Positions 23,229 through 33,401 are shown, counted from the first letter of the stretch. The stretch: 50,657 bases of DNA from Pseudomonas fluorescens (GCF_000802965.1 NZ_JSAK01000035.1:1-50657), one strand, 5' to 3'. The notes: generated by a model not told the origin, from the letters alone. Program-made: numbers and translations.

Positions 23229-25709
23229 TCAGTTGAGTGCGCGCACTTCGATTTCTACCCGCCGGTTAGGTTCCAGGCAGTGAATCAGCTGAGCCCTTGG
23301 CTGCTGCATATCGCACTTGACCAAAGGCTTGTTGCTGCCTTCGCCGACCGCTTCTACCAGCTCGCCGGGAACACCTTTGCCCACCAGATAAGTCTTGATG
23401 GTTTGTGCCCGTAGTTTGGAAACCTGCAGGTTGCCCTGTGGATCGCCGAGTTGATCGGCGTGCCCGGCGATGATGATTTTTCCAATGTTGGGCGTGCTGA
23501 GCAGCTTGCCGGCAATCGCACTCAGCTGGCCTTGACCTTCATTCTTCAGACTCTGGAAGTCGGCACGGCCAAAGGCGAACAGGGTGTCCGACTCCAGCGT
23601 GATGGTTTCGATCGAGCGCAACGACTGCGTGAGCAAACTGTTGATGTAGTTGCGCGAGCTGGAGATCAGGAACGCGTTGTCGAGGATCCGCGGCACGTCC
23701 GGCTCGTGAATCTGATCGCTGTAGAAATTGATCTGCCGGCTGGCGAACTCATAGTCCTGATGGGTGGAGGCAACCGCGGTACTGCCGACCTGGCGGGCAA
23801 TCGCCGGATACCAGTAATCCGGGATTTTCGCTTTCAGGAACGCCGGGTCGGCCTTCTCGCGTTGCGCACGCGACAGCATGACGTAGGTGTCCAGTGTTGC
23901 CTTGCCGAACGCGGCAATGGATTGCGCGCGGTTGTCGTTCGGTAACGCCTTGGGCTCGACGCTGTCCACGCCTGTCACCGGCATCAACTCTTTGGCATTG
24001 CGCTGATAGACCTTGAGCGTGGTCAGCAGATACAGCGAGCGGGTCAGGTTGTCGGCCGTGGGTTTGAGCATCACGGTTTCCAGCCGATCGAAATACTGGC
24101 TGCGCACCATTGGCTCAACCTTATGGCCCTGGTAAAGCCCGAGGCGCATGCGCAGTGGAACGCCTTCGTCGTGGTGCCGGGCGTAGTAATGCGCGGTCCA
24201 GAAGCGCAGGCGATCAAGGGTTTGCCAATCGGTGTATTGGCCGGAGGTCGAGCGATCGTCGGCAGCGGCCTGGGTCAGCTCTGCCGAGAGGGTTTGCAGG
24301 GTGTTGCGGTTATTGATGTACGACCAGCTCAACAGGCTGCACAGCAGCACCGCGACCAGGCCGGCACCGCCGATCCATGCCGCTTTGCGCCGACGTTCGC
24401 GATGGTTGGTGGTGTACAGCGCCACCAGGTGCTGGTCGGGAATGATGACTTTGCGGAACAGACTGTTGATGAACAATGGACGCGGTTGCGCGTGACCGTT
24501 GGCGATCTCCCGATCACCTTCCAGGGAAAAACGCTCTGTCACCTGCCGTGCGTGTCCACCCAAATCCGGCTGGTCTGCGTCCAGCGCACTGGTGAAATAG
24601 AAGCCGCGCAGCAGTTCCGCACTTTGATAAGGGTTGGCGCGCAACAGCGCATCGACGAACAGTTGCAGCCGTGGTTTGAGCGCCGCCAGTTCCAGCGGGA
24701 ACCGATACACCGATGAATCCTGTCGGGTGATCTGGATGTCCTGGGTCACCAACTGCTGGCTTGCTACCTGTTGCCAGTAGCCGACCAACTCGTCCATCGC
24801 CGCACCGAAGCGCTGCCCCCAATCGGCCTGCTCGTAGCCTTTGTGGGAAAAGGTCTTGCCCATGACGTCGCCGCGCGCGGTTTCATCCAGCTGGCGATAG
24901 AAGGGGGCGAAACCCGGGACCAGGTCGCACTTGGTGAACACCAGGTAGACCGGCAGTCGCACTTCCAGCAGGGCATGGGTTTCCTGAATGCGTTCGCGCA
25001 GGCGCTTGGCGATACGCTCCTGATCTTCCAGCGAGGATTGCAGAATGTCGTGAATGCTGACGGTGACGATCAGGCCATTGAGTGGCCGGCGCTGGCGATG
25101 CTGGCGCAGCAATTGAAGGAAGGCCCGCCATTTGCCGGCCTCTTCCTGGTTGTTCATGTAGCGGCCGGCGGTGTCCAGCAGGACCGCTTCGGAGCTGAAG
25201 AACCAGTCGCAGTTGCGCGTGCCACCCAGGCCCGCGACCCGCACACCTTCGCGCTCGGCGTAGGGGAAGTTGAGACCCGACTGGTAGAGCATGGTGCTCT
25301 TGCCTGCCGCCGGCTGACCGACCACCAGGTACCAGGGCAGGGCATACAGCGCGTCCTTGGCGTTGCTGCCTCGGGGCTTGTTGCTGTGCAAGCGCTCGAT
25401 GCTTTGCAGCAGGCGCTCGCGCAGCAGGCTGACCTCTTCGCGATCTGCCGGGCTCGCGTTCAACACGGCTTGATCGGCATCTTCGCGCAGCAATCCTTCG
25501 AGGTTGTGATGCCGGGACACGCCTCGATAAAGCAGCAAAACGTAGCCGGCCGACAGCACCAGGAACACGCCAATGCCGCTCAGCAGGCTGTTGAGCGAAC
25601 TGAAATCAAACGCCCGCCCGATGCCCCACACCACGAAGATCGTGAGGAAAAAGCACACCCCGAGAATGTAGGGTTGATAGCGCAAGAAGTAATACTTGAT
25701 CTTGTTCAT
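23229..25709 (-). CDS. Short TssM-like protein with C-terminal OmpA domain
   Basis: This 826-aa inner-membrane protein looks like the first half of TssM/IcmF joined to an OmpA peptidoglycan-binding domain. Two TM helices lie in residues 12-62, a Walker A GQPAAGKST at 131-139, DTAGRY after it, and a third TM helix near 440. The C-terminal 130 residues carry ESDTLFAFGRADFQSLKNEG, IIIAGHADQLGDPQGN, LQVSKLRAQTIKTYL and PNRRVEIEV, the OmpA-family hallmark. It likely anchors the T6SS membrane complex to the cell wall, a job done elsewhere by evolved TssL or TagL. A full TssM is encoded four genes' worth upstream. It overlaps tagF by 4 nt. Confidence 0.85.
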   Translation of the reverse strand: MNKIKYYFLRYQPYILGVCFFLTIFVVWGIGRAFDFSSLNSLLSGIGVFLVLSAGYVLLLYRGVSRHHNLEGLLREDADQAVLNASPADREEVSLLRERLLQSIERLHSNKPRGSNAKDALYALPWYLVVGQPAAGKSTMLYQSGLNFPYAEREGVRVAGLGGTRNCDWFFSSEAVLLDTAGRYMNNQEEAGKWRAFLQLLRQHRQRRPLNGLIVTVSIHDILQSSLEDQERIAKRLRERIQETHALLEVRLPVYLVFTKCDLVPGFAPFYRQLDETARGDVMGKTFSHKGYEQADWGQRFGAAMDELVGYWQQVASQQLVTQDIQITRQDSSVYRFPLELAALKPRLQLFVDALLRANPYQSAELLRGFYFTSALDADQPDLGGHARQVTERFSLEGDREIANGHAQPRPLFINSLFRKVIIPDQHLVALYTTNHRERRRKAAWIGGAGLVAVLLCSLLSWSYINNRNTLQTLSAELTQAAADDRSTSGQYTDWQTLDRLRFWTAHYYARHHDEGVPLRMRLGLYQGHKVEPMVRSQYFDRLETVMLKPTADNLTRSLYLLTTLKVYQRNAKELMPVTGVDSVEPKALPNDNRAQSIAAFGKATLDTYVMLSRAQREKADPAFLKAKIPDYWYPAIARQVGSTAVASTHQDYEFASRQINFYSDQIHEPDVPRILDNAFLISSSRNYINSLLTQSLRSIETITLESDTLFAFGRADFQSLKNEGQGQLSAIAGKLLSTPNIGKIIIAGHADQLGDPQGNLQVSKLRAQTIKTYLVGKGVPGELVEAVGEGSNKPLVKCDMQQPRAQLIHCLEPNRRVEIEVRALN

Positions 25710-26632
25710 ACGGACTTCGAATCCAGGGCATCGACAAAACGGTCGATAACGTCACCCAGAGGGCGGTCGATTTCGGGAAAGGCGTGTGTGCGGTGGTGCT
25801 CGTCGAAGGCATCGAAAGAAGCCAGAACGTCGTAGCTTTGCGAACGCTCACTGATCCCCGTCAGCACGCGGTAGGCATCGCAGGTCTGGCGTGAGGCAAA
25901 ACAGATCAGCCTCGGGCGCATGAAGTCATCGGCCAACAGGTTGACCTGTGGCACCGAGCGTTCAGGCGTCATGTGCGTCAGCCAGGTGACCCACAAATCG
26001 GCGGTCGGATTCTTCAGGCCTCTTTCTGCCGGCAAGGGCAGGGCGATGCCGATCGGCGTTGGGTGAGACAGGTGCCGTCTGAGGGCCTGGAGTCGGGTAA
26101 GCACGGCGTTGGTGACGAACTCCGGGTAGGCACCTTCGAGCGCGGTACTGATGTCGCGCAGATTGAAATTCACCAGAAACTTGTCATGCACGCGCCGGAA
26201 CAACTCGAAGTCCTGGCCTTGTAATGGGCGCAGGGCCTTGATGCGTTCGAACAGCACCGAAGTGCTTTCGCCATGGACGGCCATGTGCAGCAGAGGCCTG
26301 ATCTGCCCGCTGAACAGTTCGCCGAGGGTGAACGGATTGACCAGAGGCTCGGCATCGCTGGCCTTGAGGGTCTGGAAAATGAAAAACGGATAGCGTCGTC
26401 CACTCGAATCTTTCGAGCTGATCAGCCCGCCCAGCATCCAGTTACCGCTGCGCGCGCGGTAGCTGAAAAAGCACACCGGCAACGCGTCGAACAGTTCGCG
26501 CCAGTCTTCGCGGTGCTGCAAGGCGGCGAGCGCGCCTTGCAGCCAGCCGTCGAACTCGCAGACGTCGTCGCCTGCACCTTGCAGGCTGACGAAGTCCGGG
26601 CTCGCGGGGACTTTTCCGAAGCAGCCGATCAT
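25706..26632 (-). CDS. tagF: T6SS-associated regulator TagF (ImpM family)
   Basis: This 308-aa protein has the ImpM/TagF N-terminal signature MIGCFGKVPASPDFV near its start, then FDGWLQGALAALQ and VCFFSYRARSGNWMLGGLISSKDSSGRRYPF. TagF represses T6SS activity post-translationally in some systems, often as partner of PpkA/PppA phosphorylation. No kinase or phosphatase gene is present here. The start at 26632 is preferred to an upstream GTG inside tssM. It overlaps the TssM-OmpA gene by 4 nt, so the two may be co-translated. Confidence 0.88.
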   Translation of the reverse strand: MIGCFGKVPASPDFVSLQGAGDDVCEFDGWLQGALAALQHREDWRELFDALPVCFFSYRARSGNWMLGGLISSKDSSGRRYPFFIFQTLKASDAEPLVNPFTLGELFSGQIRPLLHMAVHGESTSVLFERIKALRPLQGQDFELFRRVHDKFLVNFNLRDISTALEGAYPEFVTNAVLTRLQALRRHLSHPTPIGIALPLPAERGLKNPTADLWVTWLTHMTPERSVPQVNLLADDFMRPRLICFASRQTCDAYRVLTGISERSQSYDVLASFDAFDEHHRTHAFPEIDRPLGDVIDRFVDALDSKSV

Positions 26633-26663
26633 TGGCCGTATCCCTGATTCAAGATTCGGCGGA

Positions 26664-29600
26664 TCACAGCGGACGACCTTCTTTGGCGTTGAGCGCACTC
26701 AAGGCCTTGACGTTGGCCAGGTCCGTCAGCTTGACGCCACCGTAGTTGCGCACGGCGAGGCTGACCGGGCCGCTGCTGGTGTTCCAGCTGAAACGTTGTT
26801 GAATACCGTCCAGATCGCTGACCCGTGCACTGTCGTTCATGCGCAGCAGGCCCCAACGGCCCGGGTAGTCGAACACCGTGACGCGCTCGCCGGTCAGGGT
26901 GACCACATCCAGGCGTGCGCCCGGCGTGGTGGTCGTGCCCGGCCACGAGAAGCGGCTCCAGCTGGTCTTGCCGTTACGGTAGTGCTGCACCTGGCCATCG
27001 AGGGTGAAGATGATGTCGGTCAGGCTGGCGGAAGGTTCGAGCATGATCTCGAAGCCGTTGTCGCGGTCCGACAGGCTGGCAATCACCTGGCCCAACGAGC
27101 TGGCCTTGTCGATGCTGTTGACCATGTTCGGGTTGACCAGCGGCGTGGCCTTGCTGTCGCTGCTCATGCCCAGGCCTTCGCCACCGGACAGGTTGCCGAT
27201 TTCGTTACGCTTGAAGTTCGGCAGCAGCCCGGATTCCGGGTCGACGAAACGCTGCAAGTCCTTGACCGACGCTTCGTTGCGGCTGCCTGGCGCGATCGGA
27301 TAACGGTGCGCCATGACCTGTTCCCACGGCTTGGCAATCTGCTGTGCCCAGGCCTTGGCAATCTGTTGGCCGGCAGGGTCACGCAAGGTTTCCCAGGCAA
27401 ACTGGATCGGCAGGCTGAACAGGCCCTGCAACGCAGTAGACAGGCCACCCTGGCTGGTGTCGACGGTGGTCTCGACATAGTTGCGCACGCTGGTCACTTC
27501 GCTCGGCAGCCCTTCAAGGGTTTCGCTGATCAGCTGCTTACTGCTTTTACCGACGTCCTGTGAGCGCTGAATGTTGTTCATCCGCACCTTGAGTTTGCGC
27601 AAGGCCGCCAGGTAGCGGTCCATGATCGTACTGTCGGCGCCTTCGGCGTTTTGCACGGCGAACACCCGCGATACCGGCTCGAAGCGCTTCGCCAGGCTGC
27701 CGTCGTCAACCGCCGGCAAAGGCGAAATCAGCGAGCTCGGCGATGCATTCTTGCCATCGAAAATGCCGGTGACGCTGCTCCAGAATCCGTCATCGGGCTT
27801 GATGCCCGCTTGCAGGGTTTCGCGGGGGGCAGGGACATCCCACTGGGTGTTGTCATTGACCGCCGCCAGGAGGATTTTCACCGGCGAGTTCTGCACGTCG
27901 CTAAGCAGCGACAGTTGTTGGGTCGCATTGGCCATGTCAGTGAAATGGCGAACGCCGACGCTGTCGATCAGGGTGTACCAGGCCTGTGTGTAGTCGCGCT
28001 TGTAGCGCGTCATGAACTCACGGATGAAATTGGCCTTCTGCACAATGCTGTCGGCGCCTTCGCCGTCGAGCACCCAGTCCGATTCATTTTGCAGGTTGCC
28101 CGACACCAGTTTGATCAGCTCCGGCTTGACGAATTGCTCCCAGCCCTGGCGGGTGAAAATCGCGGGGACCGCTTCTGTGCCGTACAGCAACTGACGGCCC
28201 GGCAAGGGCACCAGATCGCTCAAGCCGACCGCCGGAAACTGGCGACTCGATTCCAGTTGCAGGCGCAGGTATTCGCGGTCCACCAGCGAGCTGGAAATCA
28301 TGAACGACTTCAGGCTGTTGCGGGTTTCACTGATCAGCTGTTCGTTGCGCGACAAGGTCGGCGCCTGACCACTCTTGAGCAATTGCACATACACCGGCGC
28401 ATTGTCCTGGATCACTGCGCTGCTGACCGCGTTGTCGGTGCTGGCGGTGTTGGCCCAGGCCACCGGCAACGCAGCGCTCACGAACTCTGGATCGGGATGG
28501 GTCGCAGGTTGGGTCAGCATCAGATAGAGCTTGAGTGCGTTGTACGACTCAATAATTGAAGCGACCTGGCGCTCATCGAGTCGGCCCAACATTTCTTCGG
28601 ACAGCGAAAGCCCGCCGGTGGTCGCCGACAGTTCAGCGGCATCGCTCGCGGTGGCCGGGTTGCGCAGCGCTGTCAGTGCTTCGCCACGAACCTTGTTTAC
28701 CGCGCCCCTGGCAGCCCCGTTCAGGCGACCGGCAACATCACCGGTGCTGCGCGGCAGGTTATTCAGGCGGGTCGGCAGTTTCTGCCCCTGCAAACGGGCT
28801 TTGGCGGAGCCGGCCTTGGCCGTCGCAGGCGCAAAGTTGTTCTGCGGGTCCATGGTTTTGGCGAACTCATTGAACGCGCGCATCTGCAATTGCAGTTGCA
28901 GGGTGATCGGCTCCAGCGCCTGAGTGCGCAGTTGCTGCAAGTAGGCGGTCTGTGCGACGCGATAAACATCGTCACCCCGGTACAAGCCGGCGCCGAGTTG
29001 CAGCGGCACGCCTTTGGCGCGGTGCTTCTCGATGGCAGTGAGTTGCTCGCGCAGCAGTTCCAGGCCGTGACCCGAGGCGAGTAACCGCGCACTGTCCGGC
29101 GATTGTTGCAGTTCGGTCAGCTGCTCGCGCAGTGTCGCCAGCCACTGGCGGTTGTTCTGGAACGACAGGGCTTGCCAACCAATGAACGCCACACCCGCCA
29201 GCAGAGCCAGACCCAGCAGGGCAGGGCTGGCGGACTTGTTCTTGCCGAAACGCGACTGGTAGAGGGTCAAGTCGCGATCGGGGAAAATCACCCGACGGAA
29301 CGTGTCGGTGATGAAGTAGCTGCGGTCGCTGATTTTCTTGCCGCTGCCTTGTGCCTGATTGTCGTGCTCGGGAGCGGGCTGCAAGGCGAACGATTCGGCC
29401 AGGTCATCTTCATACACCTGGCTCAGTTGCTGATCGGTCTGCAAGGCGCTGGTGAAATACAGTCCGCGCAATAGAAGTGGCGCGCCGCTGCGACGGGTCT
29501 CGGCGAAGTGTTGGAGAAACTGTTCCAGCACGCCCGACAACTCGGCGAAATAGTTCGGGAAGTTCAGCAATGCACTGTTGGCATCGGCACCCAATGCAAT

Positions 29601-30542
29601 CATCTGCGCGTCGACGTGACGACGGATGTGGCCGTGCAGGTTGGCCAGCTTGGCGTCCAGCACGGGACGCAGGCCCTGATTACGGATCTCGGACAAACCG
29701 AAGGTCATGCCCAGCGGTTGCTGGCGCTCGTTCAGGTCCAGGCCTTCGAACGCCTGGCTGAAGCCCGGCAGTTGGTCGGTCTTGCTCAGCATCAGGTAAA
29801 TCGGCGGGTTGGCCTCCAGGCAATCGTTGTATTCCTCTATGCGCGAGACCAGTTGCGCGGCGAGTTCATTACGCTCGGCAGCGCTGCAGGCCAGCAGTTC
29901 CGGCAGGCTGACCACCAACACCAGGCCATTGACCGCGGCCTTGCTGCGCTGCTTTTTCAGCATGCGCAGGAAGGCGGCGAATTCGCTGGCCGACGGGTCG
30001 TCGCGCAGGTAACGGCCGGCCGTGTCGATCATCACGGCCTCGGGGCTGAAATACCAATCGCAATGCTGGGTACCGCTTTCGGTGTCGTTGGCGCTGCTGG
30101 CAATGTTTGCGGACAGCCCTGAGCGGGTCAGCAACGAGGTCTTGCCCGCGGCCGACATGCCGATGACTAGATACCACGGCAAATCGTAAAGTGCCGACGA
30201 ACCGCCGCCACCGGCCGAGCGATCGGCGCGCAGCATGGCGATGGCGTGCTTGAGCCGCTCACGCAGCACTTGCTGGTCGCGGAACTCACCGGCGCCATTG
30301 AGCGAGCGATCAACTTCGATCTGTACCAGGTTTTCAAGGTTGTGTTCAGCCCGGATACGCTTGTACTGACGCAGCACAATGATCAGCAGGTAGAAGGCGC
30401 TGACGATCGCCATCGTCTCCAGTGCATAACCGCGCAGCCAACTCACGCGCGGGGCCGCGAACCAACTGACCGCCAGGCTTGCCAGCCACAGGACGGGGAT
30501 GAGGAACCAAAAGCTTTTCAACAAACGCAATAATGTTTTCAT
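26664..30542 (-). CDS. tssM: T6SS membrane complex protein TssM (IcmF)
   Basis: This 1292-aa inner-membrane protein is the full-length TssM. Two TM helices lie in residues 11-57, the Walker A GMSAAGKTS is at 128-136, DTAGRYLRDD follows, and a third TM helix lies near 430 (ALLGLALLAGVAFIGWQAL). The large periplasmic part runs to the C-terminus and ends in the beta-rich TssJ-binding domain. AGGAAG lies 4-5 nt before the start. It forms the trans-envelope complex with TssJ and TssL and sits 30 nt after tssL. It lacks an OmpA domain, unlike the shorter paralogue downstream. Confidence 0.95.
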   Translation of the reverse strand: MKTLLRLLKSFWFLIPVLWLASLAVSWFAAPRVSWLRGYALETMAIVSAFYLLIIVLRQYKRIRAEHNLENLVQIEVDRSLNGAGEFRDQQVLRERLKHAIAMLRADRSAGGGGSSALYDLPWYLVIGMSAAGKTSLLTRSGLSANIASSANDTESGTQHCDWYFSPEAVMIDTAGRYLRDDPSASEFAAFLRMLKKQRSKAAVNGLVLVVSLPELLACSAAERNELAAQLVSRIEEYNDCLEANPPIYLMLSKTDQLPGFSQAFEGLDLNERQQPLGMTFGLSEIRNQGLRPVLDAKLANLHGHIRRHVDAQMIALGADANSALLNFPNYFAELSGVLEQFLQHFAETRRSGAPLLLRGLYFTSALQTDQQLSQVYEDDLAESFALQPAPEHDNQAQGSGKKISDRSYFITDTFRRVIFPDRDLTLYQSRFGKNKSASPALLGLALLAGVAFIGWQALSFQNNRQWLATLREQLTELQQSPDSARLLASGHGLELLREQLTAIEKHRAKGVPLQLGAGLYRGDDVYRVAQTAYLQQLRTQALEPITLQLQLQMRAFNEFAKTMDPQNNFAPATAKAGSAKARLQGQKLPTRLNNLPRSTGDVAGRLNGAARGAVNKVRGEALTALRNPATASDAAELSATTGGLSLSEEMLGRLDERQVASIIESYNALKLYLMLTQPATHPDPEFVSAALPVAWANTASTDNAVSSAVIQDNAPVYVQLLKSGQAPTLSRNEQLISETRNSLKSFMISSSLVDREYLRLQLESSRQFPAVGLSDLVPLPGRQLLYGTEAVPAIFTRQGWEQFVKPELIKLVSGNLQNESDWVLDGEGADSIVQKANFIREFMTRYKRDYTQAWYTLIDSVGVRHFTDMANATQQLSLLSDVQNSPVKILLAAVNDNTQWDVPAPRETLQAGIKPDDGFWSSVTGIFDGKNASPSSLISPLPAVDDGSLAKRFEPVSRVFAVQNAEGADSTIMDRYLAALRKLKVRMNNIQRSQDVGKSSKQLISETLEGLPSEVTSVRNYVETTVDTSQGGLSTALQGLFSLPIQFAWETLRDPAGQQIAKAWAQQIAKPWEQVMAHRYPIAPGSRNEASVKDLQRFVDPESGLLPNFKRNEIGNLSGGEGLGMSSDSKATPLVNPNMVNSIDKASSLGQVIASLSDRDNGFEIMLEPSASLTDIIFTLDGQVQHYRNGKTSWSRFSWPGTTTTPGARLDVVTLTGERVTVFDYPGRWGLLRMNDSARVSDLDGIQQRFSWNTSSGPVSLAVRNYGGVKLTDLANVKALSALNAKEGRPL

Positions 30543-30572
30543 GTCTTCCTGACTCGGTTACCTGACCTGTAT

Positions 30573-31286
30573 TCAGGCACTGAACAGCTGGCTGATTTGT
30601 TCGGACAACGCGGCTACGTCCTTGCCCAGCAACCAGTCCAGCGTCAGGTAAACACCCACGCAGACCAGCGCAATCAGCGCGAGGTAGAGCCAGAGGGGGA
30701 CTTCATGGCGCAGCATCTGCGAGACCTGGTCTGGCAGTGCCCAGTCGGGCGAGAGTGCCTTGGGTGTCTTGCGAAAACGCGCGATGTCCTGGCCCAGGGT
30801 ATTGGCCAGGTAACGCAGCTGGTCTTTTTGCCCAAGGCTGAATTTGCCTTCGAAACCCAACGCCAGGCACAGGTGGTAAACCTCAAGCACATCGAGGTTC
30901 TGTTTCACATCGCCACGCAACGAATCGATCTTTTCGAAAAAGCCTTCGCCGGCCAGGTGCACGCCGAAATAGCGGAACTGCAAGGGCTGCAATTCAAAGT
31001 GGCGGCGCAACTCGTTGTCCCCGGAGCGCAACACGCTTTCATCGAGGAACGCACACAGGGCGTACTGGGTGTCCTTCACCTGTTCAACACTGTAATTGGC
31101 GCTGCGGGCATCGCTTTCCAGTGCCTTGAAGAAGGTGTCGACGCTCGCTTCAAAGGCGCTGACCGAGGTTACTTGGCGGCCCTTGCGCACGATCAGCGCC
31201 ATGCTGATGAAGTCCTGCACCAGGTCTTTTAGCGTCGGTTTTTCACGGGCAGCCGCAACGGCGCCTTGCAGTACGGCTTCGGTCAT
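30573..31286 (-). CDS. tssL: T6SS membrane complex protein TssL (DotU), short form
   Basis: This 237-aa DotU-family protein has a cytoplasmic helical domain (YALCAFLDESVLRSGDNELR, FRYFGVHLAGEGFFEKIDSL, YHLCLALGFEGKFSLGQKDQ) and a single C-terminal TM helix (LWLYLALIALVCVGVYLTLDWLL, residues about 203-225). It has no C-terminal peptidoglycan-binding domain, which some TssL proteins have. It overlaps tssK by 4 nt. Wall anchoring is presumably supplied by the OmpA-fused protein at 23.2 kb. Confidence 0.94.
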   Translation of the reverse strand: MTEAVLQGAVAAAREKPTLKDLVQDFISMALIVRKGRQVTSVSAFEASVDTFFKALESDARSANYSVEQVKDTQYALCAFLDESVLRSGDNELRRHFELQPLQFRYFGVHLAGEGFFEKIDSLRGDVKQNLDVLEVYHLCLALGFEGKFSLGQKDQLRYLANTLGQDIARFRKTPKALSPDWALPDQVSQMLRHEVPLWLYLALIALVCVGVYLTLDWLLGKDVAALSEQISQLFSA

Positions 31287-32626
31287 TTGAGTACCGCCAT
31301 CAGTTCAAGCTTGAGGTTGGTGAACGCACTGGGCGCATAGAAAGAAATGGCCTGGGCACTCATCATTCGTTCGTAGACCCGGCCGTGGGGCTCGATGGAG
31401 AAGTAGTGATTGTCCAGTCGCACCGGAATCGCATTGGGCAGGCGGGTCGAGTGATTGAGCGTGACGCCCGGCATGGCGCTGTTGACCACCACTTCGATGT
31501 CCTCCGGCGAGCCGACCTTGAACGCCCGCGGCACCAGCTCCAGCAGGCTTGCGCCCGGCATGTCGGCGTGCACGGAAATGTAGAAATCCGCCTCCGCCAG
31601 ACGTGGATCGTGCAACTGCCCTTGCCAATACGAAGGTTTGGTTTGCGTCAGGTTGATCACCACGCACTGGTTCGGCACCACGTTGTCGAGCAGCACGCGA
31701 ATCATCTCGTCGAGCTTGACCAGCGAGGCGGCCGGGTCGTGGTGGTCGTACTCGGGGATGTCGTTGAGTTGGGTGTCCAGCGAAAACGTCAGCAGCCCGC
31801 CGGCAAGTTCTGCCAGGAACAGATACAAACGCTCGGGGTGCAAACGCGGGTGCGCGAGCAGGTGCGCCAGGCTCGGATGGGCACGGTTCACCGTGTTCAA
31901 CAGCCAGAACAGGGTCACGTCGCTCGAACCGAACTCGGCGATCTGATCCGCACGCTCGCGACGACGGCCGGACAGCGCCTTGCTTTTCGATTGCAAGGCA
32001 CCGAGCAAACGCTTGCCCAGCCCGATCAGGGTGTCATGGGTGCCCAGGTGCAGCGTCGGGTGCACGAAATGCCCGTCGAGGTTGAAACCGCCGATGTTGT
32101 TGCGCGACAGCCGGGCAATCGGGCACCAGGTGTAGCCATCCAGATTGTCGCCGTCGATCAGCATCACCACGTTCAGACGCAGGCTGGTGATTTCGTTTTC
32201 CAGGTCGCCTTCGTTGAGGTCCGGCAAGGTGTCGAACTGCTTGCGAAAACGTCGGCCGGTCTTTTGCTCCTGGCCGTCTTCGACGTAATTCAGGCCGAAG
32301 GGCTCAGGCAGTTTCAGCGCGGCGTAGACCTTCAGGTCGTTGCCTTTGAGCAGGTCCTTCAAGTCGCGGGCCGCCGGCAGCGGATCATGCTGCGGCGCGT
32401 CGAACAGGCTGCCGTCGGGAAACACCAGTTTCAGTCGCTTGAGCTGCAGGGAACCGGTGGCGAGGGCTTCCTCGTCCACTTCCAGCAACTGCACGCCCCA
32501 GTGAAAGGGTGTGTTGCGCAGCGTCGCCTGCGCCAGCTGATGCTGGTGGAACTCATCCTGATACTGGAAATGTTGTGGCAAAAGGAACATGCCTTCGGAC
32601 CACATCACCCGGCTTTGCTTACTCAT
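31283..32626 (-). CDS. tssK: T6SS baseplate protein TssK
   Basis: This 447-aa protein begins MSKQSRVMWSEGMFLLPQHF, the conserved TssK start, with QLKRLKLVFPDGSLFDAPQH and NVVPNQCVVINLTQTKPSYW further on. TssK trimers link the baseplate wedges to the TssLM membrane complex. GGAAGG lies 6-7 nt before the ATG. Four-nt overlaps with tssJ and tssL show a tightly coupled operon. Confidence 0.95.
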   Translation of the reverse strand: MSKQSRVMWSEGMFLLPQHFQYQDEFHQHQLAQATLRNTPFHWGVQLLEVDEEALATGSLQLKRLKLVFPDGSLFDAPQHDPLPAARDLKDLLKGNDLKVYAALKLPEPFGLNYVEDGQEQKTGRRFRKQFDTLPDLNEGDLENEITSLRLNVVMLIDGDNLDGYTWCPIARLSRNNIGGFNLDGHFVHPTLHLGTHDTLIGLGKRLLGALQSKSKALSGRRRERADQIAEFGSSDVTLFWLLNTVNRAHPSLAHLLAHPRLHPERLYLFLAELAGGLLTFSLDTQLNDIPEYDHHDPAASLVKLDEMIRVLLDNVVPNQCVVINLTQTKPSYWQGQLHDPRLAEADFYISVHADMPGASLLELVPRAFKVGSPEDIEVVVNSAMPGVTLNHSTRLPNAIPVRLDNHYFSIEPHGRVYERMMSAQAISFYAPSAFTNLKLELMAVLK

Positions 32627-33378
32627 TGAGCGCCTTCCAATAATGAATTCAATTTTGAGTCCAGCGCTTTTTGCGCGGAGCCGGCGGCCTGGTCCTGAGC
32701 CTTTTCAATCACGACGTCCTGAACCCGTAGGATCAGCGTTGGCTGGGCCGGTTGCTCGGGCAGGGCGGAGGCTTTGGCGAGCTGCTCTTCGGTCTTGGGT
32801 TTGTTCAGCACGTCGACGCCGCTGACGGCGGACACCGTGTTGTTGTCCACCAGCACCCGCAGGCCATCGGATGAGAACCAGATGCCGTCCTTGCGCAGGG
32901 AGTTGGCGTCAAACGCGACCTTCCAGCGGCTGTTCTCGTCAGTGCGGAAAAAAGCCGCGACGCCGACATAACCTGCGGCCTTGTTCAGCGGCCATTTGTC
33001 GACCTGGCCCATGCCCGGCAACAAGGTGATTTCGCGGTTTTCGATCAAGGTATTGCCGAGGGCCTTTTGCGGGTCGTCCCACAGCGAGTCGGCATCCACC
33101 GATGCAAAGCGTTCCAGCGATGTCAGCTGGTACACGCGAAGCACCACCGAAAGCGGTTTGCCGGACGCGTCGGGATTGAGCTGGTTGCCGCCGTCGGACG
33201 TCAGGATGACCTTCTCGTTATCCTCGAACAGCATGTCGCCGGCCCAGGTATTGTCGACCCGCTTGCCGACTCGGTCGGTGACGCCACAGGCGCTCAGTAC
33301 CGCCATCATCGCCACCGCCGTCAGGCATTTGGCCAACGCCGTTTTTTCGGGACGCTTCCCTGAATATCTCTTGTCCAT
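32623..33378 (-). CDS. tssJ: T6SS outer-membrane lipoprotein TssJ
   Basis: This 251-aa lipoprotein has the signal MDKRYSGKRPEKTALAK... ending in the lipobox LSAC with Cys31. The transthyretin-like TssJ fold is seen as LSVVLRVYQLTSLERFASVD, ENREITLLPGMGQVDKWPLN and YVGVAAFFRTDENSRWKVAF. It tethers TssM to the outer membrane. A GTG two codons upstream is possible, but the ATG at 33378 has AGGTAG at good distance. The C-terminal 70 residues after the core domain are longer than in many TssJ proteins and look helical. Confidence 0.92.
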   Translation of the reverse strand: MDKRYSGKRPEKTALAKCLTAVAMMAVLSACGVTDRVGKRVDNTWAGDMLFEDNEKVILTSDGGNQLNPDASGKPLSVVLRVYQLTSLERFASVDADSLWDDPQKALGNTLIENREITLLPGMGQVDKWPLNKAAGYVGVAAFFRTDENSRWKVAFDANSLRKDGIWFSSDGLRVLVDNNTVSAVSGVDVLNKPKTEEQLAKASALPEQPAQPTLILRVQDVVIEKAQDQAAGSAQKALDSKLNSLLEGAQ

Positions 33379-33401
33379 GACCACTACCTGTAAATGCCCG
33401 C

